Below are positions 8,448 to 16,446 of a DNA stretch of 25,504 nucleotides, piece after piece. The stretch's first letter is position 1; each line of letters begins with the position of its first letter. The notes beneath the pieces are model-generated. The model worked only from the letters and a program-made list of their open reading frames with translations. It ran no database searches and was not told the origin of the DNA. The DNA lies in the NCBI GenBank assembly GCA_038531745.1, contig JBCBBJ010000023.1, forward strand, positions 1 to 25,504. The letters are read 5' to 3'. Made by a program: the position numbers and the translations under genes. This stretch comes from CALLPQ01 sp038531745. GTDB lineage: Bacteria > Pseudomonadota > Alphaproteobacteria > Caulobacterales > Parvularculaceae.

Positions 8448-9347
8448 CTATAATGCCTCCGCGCCCGAGATAATCTCGATCAGTTCTTTGGTGATCTGAG
8501 CTTGACGGGCGCGGTTATATTGCAGCGACAGGCTGTTGATCATGTCGCCAGCATTACGCGTGGCATTATCCATGGCGGACATTTTGGCCCCCATTTCTGA
8601 CGCCACATTTTCCAATAAAGCGCTGAAAATTTGTACGGCCACATAGCGCGGCAAAAGCGCAGTGAGAATCGCGGCTTCTTCGGGCTCATAGTCGTAAATG
8701 GCGCCCTTGAGGGTGTCGGCGTCCGTTTGTGGGGCGTCCGGCTCGGCCTCTGGGGTCTGTGCCGGAATGATCTGCTGTGCCGTTGGCACCTGGGCGATGA
8801 CCGATTTGAACTTGCCGTAAAACAGGGTTGCCACATCGAACGCGTCGTCGTCGAACATGCCGAGCACCTGGCCCGCAATCTCGTTGGCGTTGGCAAAACC
8901 GATCTGCTTCACATCCATAAAATCAAGCCGATGAACGATTAGGTCGCCATAAAGCCGTTGCAATTGCTCATAGCCCTTGCGGCCGACGGTAACCAATTTC
9001 ACCGTTTTGCCTTCGGACTGCAGCTTGACGATATGCTCGCGCGCCAGGCGCACGATGGACGAGTTGAACCCGCCGCACAGGCCTTTGTCGGCGGTTGCAA
9101 CAACCAACAAATGAGTGTCGTCCTTGCCGGTTCCCGCCAGAAGTTTGGGCGCATTGGGATTGTTCTTGGCCGAGCTGGTCAGGTTCGCGAGAACCGATTC
9201 CATCCGCTCGGTATAAGGGCGGGAGGCCTTGGCGGCTTCTTCTGCCTTGCGCAGTTTCGCTGACGCCACCATCTGCATGGCCTTGGTAATTTTCTGCGTG
9301 GATTTTACCGAAGAAATGCGGTTTTTCAGGTCTTTAAGAGAGGGCAT
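8448..9347 (-). CDS. atpG: F1 ATP synthase gamma subunit
   Basis: This 299-residue protein is the gamma rotor shaft of F1-ATPase. Both terminal coiled-coil helices are conserved: MPSLKDLKNRISSVKSTQKI with ITKAMQMVASAKLRKAE at the N-terminus, and SLQYNRARQAQITKELIEII at the C-terminus. The central part carries LLVVATADKGLCGGFNSSI. An acidic, Pro-rich insertion (TPEAEPDAPQTDADTLKG) lies at about residues 195-213. Instead of sitting between atpA and atpD, the gene stands alone: about 4.7 kb of other genes separate it from atpD and about 5 kb from atpA. It is divergent from the sugar dehydrogenase across 239 bases, where its promoter must lie. Confidence 0.98.
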   Translation of the reverse strand: MPSLKDLKNRISSVKSTQKITKAMQMVASAKLRKAEEAAKASRPYTERMESVLANLTSSAKNNPNAPKLLAGTGKDDTHLLVVATADKGLCGGFNSSIVRLAREHIVKLQSEGKTVKLVTVGRKGYEQLQRLYGDLIVHRLDFMDVKQIGFANANEIAGQVLGMFDDDAFDVATLFYGKFKSVIAQVPTAQQIIPAQTPEAEPDAPQTDADTLKGAIYDYEPEEAAILTALLPRYVAVQIFSALLENVASEMGAKMSAMDNATRNAGDMINSLSLQYNRARQAQITKELIEIISGAEAL

Positions 9348-9586
9348 GAACGCTCGCCAAATCGCGGGTGGAAATCAGGGCGTGTGATGGCGACTATGCC
9401 GGCGTTTGTAAAGCCCGCCATTTCCGGTATGCCCCACCGGGCCGCCTGTCACACACTCCGCTAGGCTAACAATGTCTGATATCGCGGCTTCCGGCGTGCG
9501 CGTGTTCGCGATATAGCGACGATAGGCAACGATCGAGCCTCGCGCATGTTCGTTCCCCTCATGGTTTTCAGATGATGGAGAGATCA
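9348..9586. other. Divergent intergenic region, atpG / sugar dehydrogenase
   Basis: This 239-base region must hold the promoters for solitary atpG (minus) and for the dehydrogenase (plus). No clear consensus -35/-10 pair was recognised. A minus-strand open frame runs through 9375-9587 but has only a TTG start and no family resemblance. Confidence 0.4.
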
Positions 9587-10795
9587 ATGACCCGTCTTGC
9601 TCAACTTACCGCAACTGCTGCCTTTGTGGGCCTTATGGCCACCGCGTCCGTCACCAGCGCCCTGGCGCAGGAGGCACTGGCCCCCTTCACTGTTAAAGGC
9701 AGCGATGGCGTCGAATTGACCGCGACCCCGTTGGCTGAGTTCTCGAGCCCCTGGGCCATGGAATTCCTGCCCGATGGCCGTGCGGTGGTCACCGAAAAAG
9801 AGGGCAAGGTCTGGCTGCTTGATGGCGCGGGAAAAAAGAAGGCGGAGATTGCCAATGCGCCGCGCGTCGCCGCGCGCGGTCAGGGCGGCATGGGTGATTT
9901 CGTCATCCACCCTGACTTTGCTGAAACCGGCGCAGTCTATCTGTCCTATGTGCAGCGTGACGACAGCGACGATAGCCTCAGCGGCGCGGTGGTGGAACGG
10001 GCGACGCTTAGCCTTGAGGGCGATCAACCCGCATTAAAAGATCGGGAGATCATTTGGAAACAGTCGCCAAAGGTCCGCGGCAATGGCCATTATGGGCACC
10101 GGTTGGCGGTGGGGCCCGACGGGCATTTGTTCATTACCGCCGGCGACCGGCAAAAATTCGTCCCGGCCCAGAATATGGATATGTCCCTGGGCAAGGTTTT
10201 GCGGTTGAACCCTGATGGCTCGGTGCCGGAAGATAATCCGTTTGTTGGGCGCGGCGGCGTGTCGGCACAGGTGTGGACCCTTGGTCACCGCAACCCCTTA
10301 GGTATGGATTTCGATGCGAAAGGGCGCCTTTGGGTTCATGAAATGGGCCCGCGCGACGGCGATGAGCTTAATCTCATCGTTCGGGCGGAAAACTATGGCT
10401 ATCCGATTGTCTCTAACGGTAAGCATTATACGGGTACGGAAATTCCTGACCATGATGATTTCCCGGTCTATATGCAGCCCGGTGCCTATTGGGTCCCCGC
10501 GATCAGCCCCGCTGGCCTCGCCATTTATGATGGCTCCTTGTTCAAAGATTGGCAGGGGGACGGCTTTATCGGTGGCATGTCCTCCACGGCGCTTATCCGC
10601 GTGTCGTTCGATGATGAAAAAATTGATGAGTATATGAGTGCGGGTAAAGAACGCCAAAAACCCGGGATGGCCAAGGAAATGGCCCGCTATTCGTGGGACG
10701 CGCGCATCCGCGAAGTGGAAGAAGGGCCCGATGGTGCGATCTATGTGCTTGAGGATGGTGACCGGTTGATCAAATTGACGCCCCCAGCGGAGTAA
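9587..10795 (+). CDS. PQQ-dependent sugar dehydrogenase (soluble aldose dehydrogenase type)
   Basis: The protein is 402 residues from ATG 9587, preferred because GGAG (9577-9580) lies six bases upstream; ATG 9572 would add five residues. A Sec signal peptide is evident (hydrophobic LTATAAFVGLMATASVTSALA, cleaved at ALA-Q), so it acts in the periplasm. It matches the glucose/sorbosone dehydrogenase propeller family (like E. coli YliI) that oxidises aldoses with PQQ. Family-like segments are SSPWAMEFLPDGRAVVTEK, GMGDFVIHPDF, GNGHYGHRLAVGPDGHLFIT with a likely catalytic His, LGKVLRLNPDGSVPEDNPF, and the cofactor-binding VWTLGHRNPLGMDFD with conserved Arg-Asn. No PQQ biosynthesis gene is in the window. 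It sits in the second block interrupting the atp genes, divergent from atpG. Confidence 0.92.
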   Translation: MTRLAQLTATAAFVGLMATASVTSALAQEALAPFTVKGSDGVELTATPLAEFSSPWAMEFLPDGRAVVTEKEGKVWLLDGAGKKKAEIANAPRVAARGQGGMGDFVIHPDFAETGAVYLSYVQRDDSDDSLSGAVVERATLSLEGDQPALKDREIIWKQSPKVRGNGHYGHRLAVGPDGHLFITAGDRQKFVPAQNMDMSLGKVLRLNPDGSVPEDNPFVGRGGVSAQVWTLGHRNPLGMDFDAKGRLWVHEMGPRDGDELNLIVRAENYGYPIVSNGKHYTGTEIPDHDDFPVYMQPGAYWVPAISPAGLAIYDGSLFKDWQGDGFIGGMSSTALIRVSFDDEKIDEYMSAGKERQKPGMAKEMARYSWDARIREVEEGPDGAIYVLEDGDRLIKLTPPAE

Positions 10796-10835
10796 CGATT
10801 TGAAGGGTGCGGTTGCAATTAGCCGTCAACGGCAC

Positions 10836-11990
10836 TTAACCGTTGGCGGTACCTGCTGCGGGCTGAATAACCCGAAACCCGTGCAACTCCACATCAGGTG
10901 TCAGGTAACCGGCTTTGACCGGTTCGGTTTTAGCAAGATCCGTAGACAGATATTTTTTGCTATCGTCACAGAAGATCGTTGCCACGTTTCGCCTGCCGTT
11001 GGGGAGCTTATCGCCGGCCATCAGGGCACCGATCAGATTAGCACCGGAACTGATCCCCACACCAAGGCCCAGCTCGGCTGATAGGCGCTGGGCCATCAAA
11101 ATGCCGTCACCATCAGGAACGGCAATCACCGCGTCGCATGATTGTAAACACATGATATCGGGGATGAAATCGTCGGACACGCCCTGGATACGGTGTTTGC
11201 CCACCTTATAGCCAGTGGATAGAGTTGGGCTTTCGGCGGGTTCCATGGGATGTATACGGATTGATGGGTCCGTCGCACGCAAGGCGCGTCCCACCCCCAT
11301 GATCGTGCCGCCGGTGCCAACGCCGGCAATAAAGCCATGCAACGGCTTGCCTGCGTAGTCCATTTGGCTGAGAATCTCCGGGCCCGTCGTTTTGAAATGG
11401 GCGTTGCAATTGGCCGTGTTTTCGAATTGGCGGGGCAAAAAGACCGTCTTATCGGCGGCGGCTAGCGCTTGCGTTTTAGCAATGGCGCCCAGAAAGCCCC
11501 CTTCTTCTTTGCTCACTAGTCGCACATCTGCGCCATAGGACTGCATCAGTGCCACCCGCTCCCGGCTCATCCAATTGGGCATATAGACAATGACCCGGTG
11601 GCCCAGCGCTTTGCCGAGGGCACTCAACGCAATACCGGCATTCCCCGATGTTGCCTCAACGATGGTGTCGCCGGGGCGCAAGGCACCGTCCGCATAGGCA
11701 CATCGCAACACCTCCAGCGCCATGCGGTCCTTGACGGATCCTGACAGGTTAAAATATTCGAGCTTGGCAAAGACTGTCCGCCGCTCTCCGTGCAGGGAAA
11801 GGTCAACGGCGATCATCGGCGTATTACCGATAAGCCCGGCAAGAGCCTCAAAAGCTGGCGGTACCGCAACAGACCCGGGGCGAGCATTCGCCGCGGCCGG
11901 TGTTGCCTGTCGGGGCGCCCTTGCGCGCGTTTCTGCGCGTGCTGCGGCGGCACGATTGGTGAGGGCGGGGGGGGTAACTTCTTTCAACAT
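10836..11990 (-). CDS. Cysteine-synthase-like PLP-dependent enzyme
   Basis: This fold-type II PLP enzyme of 384 residues (from ATG 11990) resembles O-acetylserine sulfhydrylase and related cysteine synthases. Visible motifs are LIGNTPMIAVD, the PLP lysine in NLSGSVKDR (about residue 87), substrate loop TSGNAGIAL (114 onward), phosphate-binding GVGTGGTIMGVGRAL (about 224) and GISSGANLIGAL near the C-terminus. About 50 residues rich in Ala, Arg and Pro precede the domain, which is longer than usual for CysK. A start at 12071 would add 27 residues and overlap the divergent regulator's start, so 11990 is chosen. The product could be cysteine, cystathionine-type compounds or a diaminopropionate precursor; sequence alone does not decide. 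The adjacent Lrp/AsnC gene probably regulates it. Confidence 0.85.
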   Translation of the reverse strand: MLKEVTPPALTNRAAAARAETRARAPRQATPAAANARPGSVAVPPAFEALAGLIGNTPMIAVDLSLHGERRTVFAKLEYFNLSGSVKDRMALEVLRCAYADGALRPGDTIVEATSGNAGIALSALGKALGHRVIVYMPNWMSRERVALMQSYGADVRLVSKEEGGFLGAIAKTQALAAADKTVFLPRQFENTANCNAHFKTTGPEILSQMDYAGKPLHGFIAGVGTGGTIMGVGRALRATDPSIRIHPMEPAESPTLSTGYKVGKHRIQGVSDDFIPDIMCLQSCDAVIAVPDGDGILMAQRLSAELGLGVGISSGANLIGALMAGDKLPNGRRNVATIFCDDSKKYLSTDLAKTEPVKAGYLTPDVELHGFRVIQPAAGTANG

Positions 11991-12085
11991 AGCAACAGAA
12001 TAAATCACCACCCTTGACAAGATCATCGCTAAACTTGCATCCAATATCGGCCATTTATCAAAAAATTTCACATCGGGGAGGGTCT

Positions 12086-12556
12086 ATGTCGCAAATTGAT
12101 TCCATCGATTGCCGCCTCTTAGAGCAGCTTCAACGCGATGCTACGATCTCGCTGGACGCCCTTGCCGAAGAAAGTGGCATCTCCCTCAATACCGTCTGGC
12201 GCCGGATCAAGCGGTTGGAGGCAAACGGCATCCTGGAGGGCAGGGTGGCGATGGTTGACAATGAAAAGGTCGGCTTGCCGCTGACAGTTTTTGTGCGCAT
12301 CCGCACCGATGATCACTCCGCCGCCTGGGCAAAGGCGCTGACCACGGCGGTGGCCAACATCCCCGAAATTGTTGAGTTCTACCGCCTCGCGGGGGATGTC
12401 GATTACATCCTCAAACTAATCGTTGCCTCGGTGGCCGACTATGACCGCGTCTATCAGGCCCTCATCGCCAAAGTCTCCATCAACGACGTTGCCGCCAGCT
12501 TCGCCATGGAGAAACTGAAATTCACAACAGAGCTGCCGATCAAGCCGATGGGGTGA
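12086..12556 (+). CDS. Lrp/AsnC family transcriptional regulator
   Basis: This 156-residue DNA-binding regulator has an N-terminal winged helix-turn-helix (IDCRLLEQLQRDATISLDAL, then AEESGISLNTVWRRIKRLEA, about residues 8-47) and a C-terminal RAM ligand-binding domain (VFVRIRTDDHS, EFYRLAGDVDYILKLIV, MEKLKFTTELPI). The start at 12086 is supported by a strong GGGGAGGG (12075-12082). A longer frame from 12014 would overlap the promoter region. It is divergent from the cysteine-synthase-like gene with 95 bases between starts, the classic arrangement for an Lrp-type regulator sensing an amino acid and controlling its neighbour. The cysteine-responsive regulators DecR and CcdR are functional analogies, not proven relatives. 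Confidence 0.93.
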   Translation: MSQIDSIDCRLLEQLQRDATISLDALAEESGISLNTVWRRIKRLEANGILEGRVAMVDNEKVGLPLTVFVRIRTDDHSAAWAKALTTAVANIPEIVEFYRLAGDVDYILKLIVASVADYDRVYQALIAKVSINDVAASFAMEKLKFTTELPIKPMG

Positions 12557-12645
12557 GGGAGGGAGAAAGGGCTGCAAATCTCGCCCTGTACTTACAAACC
12601 CCAAAATGATAATCTACCGTCATCCATATTGTCGGAGAGGGCGAT

Positions 12646-13107
12646 ATGGTACATTATTTCTTATCTCTTTTTGCTTCTATCTTAGTATTTCTGCCTGTTG
12701 CTGAGGCGCAGGATTATCGTTGGAAAGTTGATTTTAACAATGACGGTTACGACGATCTTGCCATAGGCGCGCCGTCAACGACCGTTCTAGGCTTGGAAAA
12801 TGCCGGTCAAGTTTATATCCTTTATGGTAGCGATGCTGGACTGAAGACATCGGATGTACAAATTGTTCGCCGCGGCCAGCTCATTGATGGGGAGCCATTT
12901 GCTGGTGAGTCTGTTGGCGCCAATCTTCAGTCTGGTAACTTTAATTGCGATCAGTACACAGATCTTCTTGGTTTTGAATCATCTATTCCAAATGGTGGTT
13001 TTTTGTGTTGTATGGCTCGGATGAAGGTCTGCGCGGGCCAGCAGTCAGGTTTTCAAATGCCGGGCGCGGGGCGATGTTTGGCGCTGCTGCCACTGCTGGT
13101 GATCTGA
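12646..13107 (+). CDS. FG-GAP repeat secreted protein, 5' part (frameshifted)
   Basis: This frame holds the signal peptide (MVHYFLSLFASILVFLPVAE, cleaved near AEA-Q) and the first two FG-GAP/integrin-alpha-like repeats, DFNNDGYDDLAIGAPS and NFNCDQYTDLLGFESS. After about residue 118 the sequence turns into Cys/Met-rich nonsense and stops at 13107. The true continuation is in the -1 frame from 12999, where GGFFVLYGSDEG resumes exactly like GQVYILYGSDAG in the first repeat. The start has GGAG at 12634-12637 plus AGAGG. The change falls in the run of six T at 12999-13004. If joined, the protein is 540 residues. It may be a homopolymer error, a real inactivating deletion, or a programmed -1 frameshift. 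The gene is AT-richer than its neighbours (23 of 60 G+C in 12961-13020). Confidence 0.8.
   Translation: MVHYFLSLFASILVFLPVAEAQDYRWKVDFNNDGYDDLAIGAPSTTVLGLENAGQVYILYGSDAGLKTSDVQIVRRGQLIDGEPFAGESVGANLQSGNFNCDQYTDLLGFESSIPNGGFLCCMARMKVCAGQQSGFQMPGAGRCLALLPLLVI
12999..13005 (+). other. Possible -1 ribosomal slippery heptamer
   Basis: The heptamer T_TTT_TTG lies in the exact X_XXY_YYZ phase relative to the upstream frame (codons GGT, TTT, TTG). Re-reading one T gives GGT-TTT-TTT-GTG-TTG-TAT and enters the downstream FG-GAP frame without loss. No downstream stem-loop was recognised by eye. A lost T (seven in the ancestor) explains the same data. Confidence 0.4.
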
Positions 13108-14267
13108 ATGCAGATGGGTGCGATGAAGCTATTGTTGGTCTTCCATCTGGCGGACTAAATCAGCGTGGTCTTGCGCTCGTCTATAAGGGAGATCCCGACG
13201 GCCTTCAGCCGTTTTCATTTGATGATCAGGTTAATTCTCAAATTGCTTTGGCCGGGAGAGACAAATTACAAGTTGGGGCGGCCCTCGCGACGGGGTATCT
13301 CAATGATGATGAGTTTGCCGATCTTGTTGTCGGCGCCCCAAATGCGGCGCTTGCTGATAATGAGACAATTGTCGATCCCGGCGGCGAGGTTTATGTGATT
13401 TTTGGGTCTACGCGTTGGGGCCTTGATAACATCGAACAGGCCATCAAGTTGGATCAGGATATTTTGAGCGCCGGTGGACAAAAGGAGCAGGCGGACAAAT
13501 TCGGAAGTGCCCTCTTCGTTGCAAATTTTGATTCAGAAAACTTTGACGACATTGCTGTGGGCGTTCCCGGGGAAACACTTTTTGATAATCTATCCAATGA
13601 AGTCAAAAGCGCCGGTGTTGTTCAGGTGTTTGTCAGTTCGCCAGAGCTTTCCGGTCTGGGTGATTTCATTATTCATCAGGGCTTGGACGCTATAGTTGGA
13701 GCACCGGAGCAAGGCGATCGGTTTGGAACTGCGGTTGCCGCTGGGCAATTTGATGCAAGTTCAGGGATCGATTTAGTCGTAGGCATTCCAAGCGAGGCGA
13801 TTGGCACAGGCCGATTGGCCGGAGGCGTTCAAATTCTTTATGACACAGATCAGGGTGACAATGCGGCTAAACATGAATTCTGGGGTCAGGACTCATTCGG
13901 GCTTAGTCAAGGAACGGAAGAACTTGATCGATTTGGCTCGGTAATTGGGATCGGCAATTTCAACGGTGATTCATTCGCAGACCTTGCCATAGGAACGCCT
14001 AATGAAGCGCTGGGCATAAAGCAAAATGCCGACCTTGTTACCATTCTTTATGGATTGCAATCAGGGCTTACTTCGTTTCAGTCTCAGACACTGAACAGCG
14101 CAACCCCGGGCCTGAAGAGTGCAATCGACACAAATGCCTTTGGCGCCGCCTTATCCACTGCTTCAAAGGTGATCGTGCGAGATGATGTTAAGAAATGTGG
14201 CGCGCTTTGTCGCCTCTTTGGCGGCCAGGAACGCCGCGGAGCGACCCAGAGTAGTCAGCAAAAGTAA
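13005..14267 (+). CDS. FG-GAP repeat protein, 3' part (frameshifted)
   Basis: This frame carries five further FG-GAP repeats with Asp-rich calcium-binding-like loops: DLNADGCDEAIVGLPS, YLNDDEFADLVVGAPN, NFDSENFDDIAVGVPG, QFDASSGIDLVVGIPS and NFNGDSFADLAIGTPN. With the two repeats upstream, the joined protein has seven, matching a seven-bladed integrin-alpha-type beta-propeller. The frame opens with GTG 13005, but no ribosome-binding site precedes it and no signal peptide is present, so independent expression is unlikely; it is the continuation of the 12646 frame. The C-terminus (residues after about 390) is short, basic and Cys-containing. A strong hairpin terminator follows within 30 bases. 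Such proteins are usually exported and involved in adhesion or carbohydrate binding; the ligand is unknown. Confidence 0.8.
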   Translation: MLYGSDEGLRGPAVRFSNAGRGAMFGAAATAGDLNADGCDEAIVGLPSGGLNQRGLALVYKGDPDGLQPFSFDDQVNSQIALAGRDKLQVGAALATGYLNDDEFADLVVGAPNAALADNETIVDPGGEVYVIFGSTRWGLDNIEQAIKLDQDILSAGGQKEQADKFGSALFVANFDSENFDDIAVGVPGETLFDNLSNEVKSAGVVQVFVSSPELSGLGDFIIHQGLDAIVGAPEQGDRFGTAVAAGQFDASSGIDLVVGIPSEAIGTGRLAGGVQILYDTDQGDNAAKHEFWGQDSFGLSQGTEELDRFGSVIGIGNFNGDSFADLAIGTPNEALGIKQNADLVTILYGLQSGLTSFQSQTLNSATPGLKSAIDTNAFGAALSTASKVIVRDDVKKCGALCRLFGGQERRGATQSSQQK

Positions 14268-14293
14268 ACTGCGCTTTTGTCAGTCGTGACAAA

Positions 14294-14316
14294 AAAGGGC
14301 CCGCGAAGGGCCCTTT
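14294..14316. terminator. Bidirectional intrinsic terminator after atpA and the FG-GAP gene
   Basis: A perfect 9-bp stem, AAAGGGCCC / GGGCCCTTT, encloses the loop GCGAA. On the minus strand it is followed by a T6 run (A6 at 14291-14296 on plus), making a strong terminator about 25 bases past the atpA stop. On the plus strand CCAG then TTTTT follows, so it also suits the FG-GAP gene. It separates atpHA from atpG transcriptionally. Confidence 0.9.
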
Positions 14317-14339
14317 CCAGTTTTTATAACAAGACGTTT

Positions 14340-15884
14340 TTACGCGAAGCTTTTCGCAAACCCGTCCAGCACCTCGACAAGTTTTTTTTCGTTGTCCTCA
14401 TCGAGTTTGCCAGTGGTGCGGATGGCGTCGAGGATGTCTTTGTTGTCGGCGTGGAGTTTACGCAGGAGTTCTTGTTCGAATTCGCCAACCTTGTCCGTGG
14501 GAATTTTATCGAGATAGCCGCGCACGCCCGCGAAAATCACGCAGACCTGCTCTTCCACAAGAAGCGGAGAGTACTGATCCTGTTTCATCAATTCGGTCAG
14601 GCGGTCCCCGCGATTGAGGATCGCTTGGGTTGCCGCATCAAGGTCGGAGCCAAACTTGGCGAAGGCGGCAAGCTCCCGGTACTGAGCAAGCTCGCCTTTA
14701 ATCTTACCGGCAACTTGTTTCATGGCTTTGATCTGGGCGGAGGAACCAACCCGGCTCACCGACAGACCAACATTCACCGCCGGGCGGATCCCCTGATAGA
14801 ATAGGTCTGTTTCCAAAAAGATCTGACCATCGGTGATCGAAATCACATTGGTGGGGATATAGGCGGACACGTCGTTGGCTTGCGTCTCAATGATCGGCAG
14901 GGCGGTCATGGAGCCTGAGCCATTGTCCTTGTTCAGCTTTGCCGCGCGCTCCAGGAGGCGGGAGTGGAGATAGAATACGTCACCGGGATAGGCTTCGCGT
15001 CCGGGTGGACGACGCAGCAACAATGACATCTGGCGATAACTCACGGCCTGCTTCGACAGATCATCATAAATGATCAGCGCGTGCATGCCATTGTCACGGA
15101 AATATTCGCCCATGGCGCAACCGGCAAACGGCGCGAGGAATTGCAACGGCGCTGGTTCCGACGCGGTGGCGGCAACAACGATGGAGTACTCCAGCGCGCC
15201 ATTATCCTCCAGCGTCTTGACGATTTGCGCCACAGTGGAGCGTTTCTGACCCACGGCCACATAGATGCAATAGAGCTTTTTGGACTCATCATCGCCCTGG
15301 TTTGCTGCTTTCTGGTTCAGCATGGCGTCGATGCAAATGGCGGTCTTGCCGGTTTGGCGGTCACCAATCACCAGCTCGCGCTGGCCCCGGCCCACGGGGA
15401 TCATGGCGTCGATGGCTTTGATGCCGGTCTGTACCGGTTCGTGCACAGACTGGCGCGGCAGGATGCCGGGCGCTTTCACATCCACAAGACGGCGTTCGGT
15501 TGCCTCGATCGGGCCCTTGCCATCGATAGGGTTACCGAGCGGGTCAACAACCCGGCCGAGAAGGCCTTTGCCCACGGGCACGTCAACAATGGCTTGGGTC
15601 CGCTTGACCGTGTCGCCTTCTTTGATTTCGCGGTCTTCACCGAAGATCACGACGCCCACATTGTCCGCCTCAAGATTGAGCGCCATGCCCTTGATGCCGC
15701 CCTGGCCGGTGCTGGTGACAAATTCCACCATTTCCCCGGCCTGGACATTGTCGAGGCCGTAGACCCGGGCGATGCCGTCGCCCACCGACAGAACCTGACC
15801 GATTTCCGACACTTCGGCGTCTTTACCGAAATCGGCGATCTGCTGTTTGAGGATCGAAGAAATTTCCGATGCGTTGAGTTCCAT
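14340..15884 (-). CDS. atpA: F1 ATP synthase alpha subunit
   Basis: This 514-residue alpha subunit forms the hexameric head with beta and carries the non-catalytic nucleotide sites. Motifs visible are Walker A GDRQTGKT (residues 174-181), Walker B-like ALIIYDDLSKQA (269 onward), and SVSRVGSSAQ (375-384) with the arginine finger at 378. The N-terminal MELNASEISSILKQQI is typical. The frame is intact and the length normal. It starts four bases after the atpH stop, so the two are an operon. Downstream there is no atpG: a terminator follows about 25 bases after the stop, then unrelated convergent genes. Confidence 0.99.
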   Translation of the reverse strand: MELNASEISSILKQQIADFGKDAEVSEIGQVLSVGDGIARVYGLDNVQAGEMVEFVTSTGQGGIKGMALNLEADNVGVVIFGEDREIKEGDTVKRTQAIVDVPVGKGLLGRVVDPLGNPIDGKGPIEATERRLVDVKAPGILPRQSVHEPVQTGIKAIDAMIPVGRGQRELVIGDRQTGKTAICIDAMLNQKAANQGDDESKKLYCIYVAVGQKRSTVAQIVKTLEDNGALEYSIVVAATASEPAPLQFLAPFAGCAMGEYFRDNGMHALIIYDDLSKQAVSYRQMSLLLRRPPGREAYPGDVFYLHSRLLERAAKLNKDNGSGSMTALPIIETQANDVSAYIPTNVISITDGQIFLETDLFYQGIRPAVNVGLSVSRVGSSAQIKAMKQVAGKIKGELAQYRELAAFAKFGSDLDAATQAILNRGDRLTELMKQDQYSPLLVEEQVCVIFAGVRGYLDKIPTDKVGEFEQELLRKLHADNKDILDAIRTTGKLDEDNEKKLVEVLDGFAKSFA

Positions 15885-15888
15885 GGGG

Positions 15889-16446
15889 TTAGGCCTCTTT
15901 CATGACGGATTGTAAGCGATTGAGTTTTGTTTTGAGGGAGCTGTCGATCATCTTTGAGCCCACCTTGACGACCATGCCGCCGAGCAGGGAGGCGTCCACA
16001 TTGGTTTGCAGGTTCACTGCCTGACCCACCAGAGTTTCGATTTCCTGGCGCAACCGGCGCGCCTGTTCGTCGGATAGCGCCACGGCGGTTGTTGCCTCGG
16101 CGCTAACTTCGCCGCGGTGGCGGGCGAGCGCCTGTTCAAACGCTGTTATGATGTCGGGTAGTGCAAATAGACGTTGATTGCGGGCAATAAGCTTGAGGAA
16201 ATTTGCTGTCAGCGGCGCAAAATCTGCCTTATCCGCCAGGGCGGCGATGGCCTTTTCCTGATCCTCATGGCTGTAAACCGGACTTTTGATGAAGTTTAAC
16301 AGATCTGGGGCGCCTGCGATCGTCGTCTTCAAGGCCGCAAGGTCTTTCCCTGCGTCGTCAAGCGCCTTGTGCTCTTGTGCTAGGTCAAAAAACGCGGCCG
16401 CGTAACGCTCTGCAATGCCGCTGGTGAGGGAGCCCGAACTGGCCAT
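15889..16446 (-). CDS. atpH: F1 ATP synthase delta subunit
   Basis: This 185-residue delta (OSCP-like) subunit links the top of F1 to the peripheral stalk. Typical features are the N-terminal GIAERYAAAFFDLAQEHKAL, the central LTANFLKLIARNQRLFALPD, and the C-terminal NVDASLLGGMVVKVGSKMID with SLKTKLNRLQ. The start at 16446 (MASSGSLTSG) fits the family; the open frame extends 66 codons further upstream without family resemblance. An AGGA lies a suitable distance upstream. It is the first gene of the atpHA unit and needs a promoter in the 650-base region to its right. Confidence 0.96.
   Translation of the reverse strand: MASSGSLTSGIAERYAAAFFDLAQEHKALDDAGKDLAALKTTIAGAPDLLNFIKSPVYSHEDQEKAIAALADKADFAPLTANFLKLIARNQRLFALPDIITAFEQALARHRGEVSAEATTAVALSDEQARRLRQEIETLVGQAVNLQTNVDASLLGGMVVKVGSKMIDSSLKTKLNRLQSVMKEA

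Noticed and set aside
9540..9553. 14-base identity with 17038-17051 upstream of the receptor
   Set aside because: About one such exact match is expected by chance in a window of this size, and only the receptor copy lies in an inverted repeat.
9375..9587. Minus-strand 70-codon frame upstream of atpG, partly protein-like
   Set aside because: It has only a TTG start, no ribosome-binding site, no ATG inside, and no recognisable family. It may be a relic, but nothing supports a gene.
12014..12085. Upstream extension of the Lrp/AsnC gene
   Set aside because: The strong GGGGAGGG before ATG 12086 and the family N-terminus both place the start at 12086.
15081..15905. A 274-residue open frame on the plus strand opposite atpA
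   Set aside because: It mirrors the codon structure of the highly conserved atpA and resembles no protein family. The same holds for the 216-residue frame at 3019-3669 opposite atpD and for 17552-18163 opposite the receptor.
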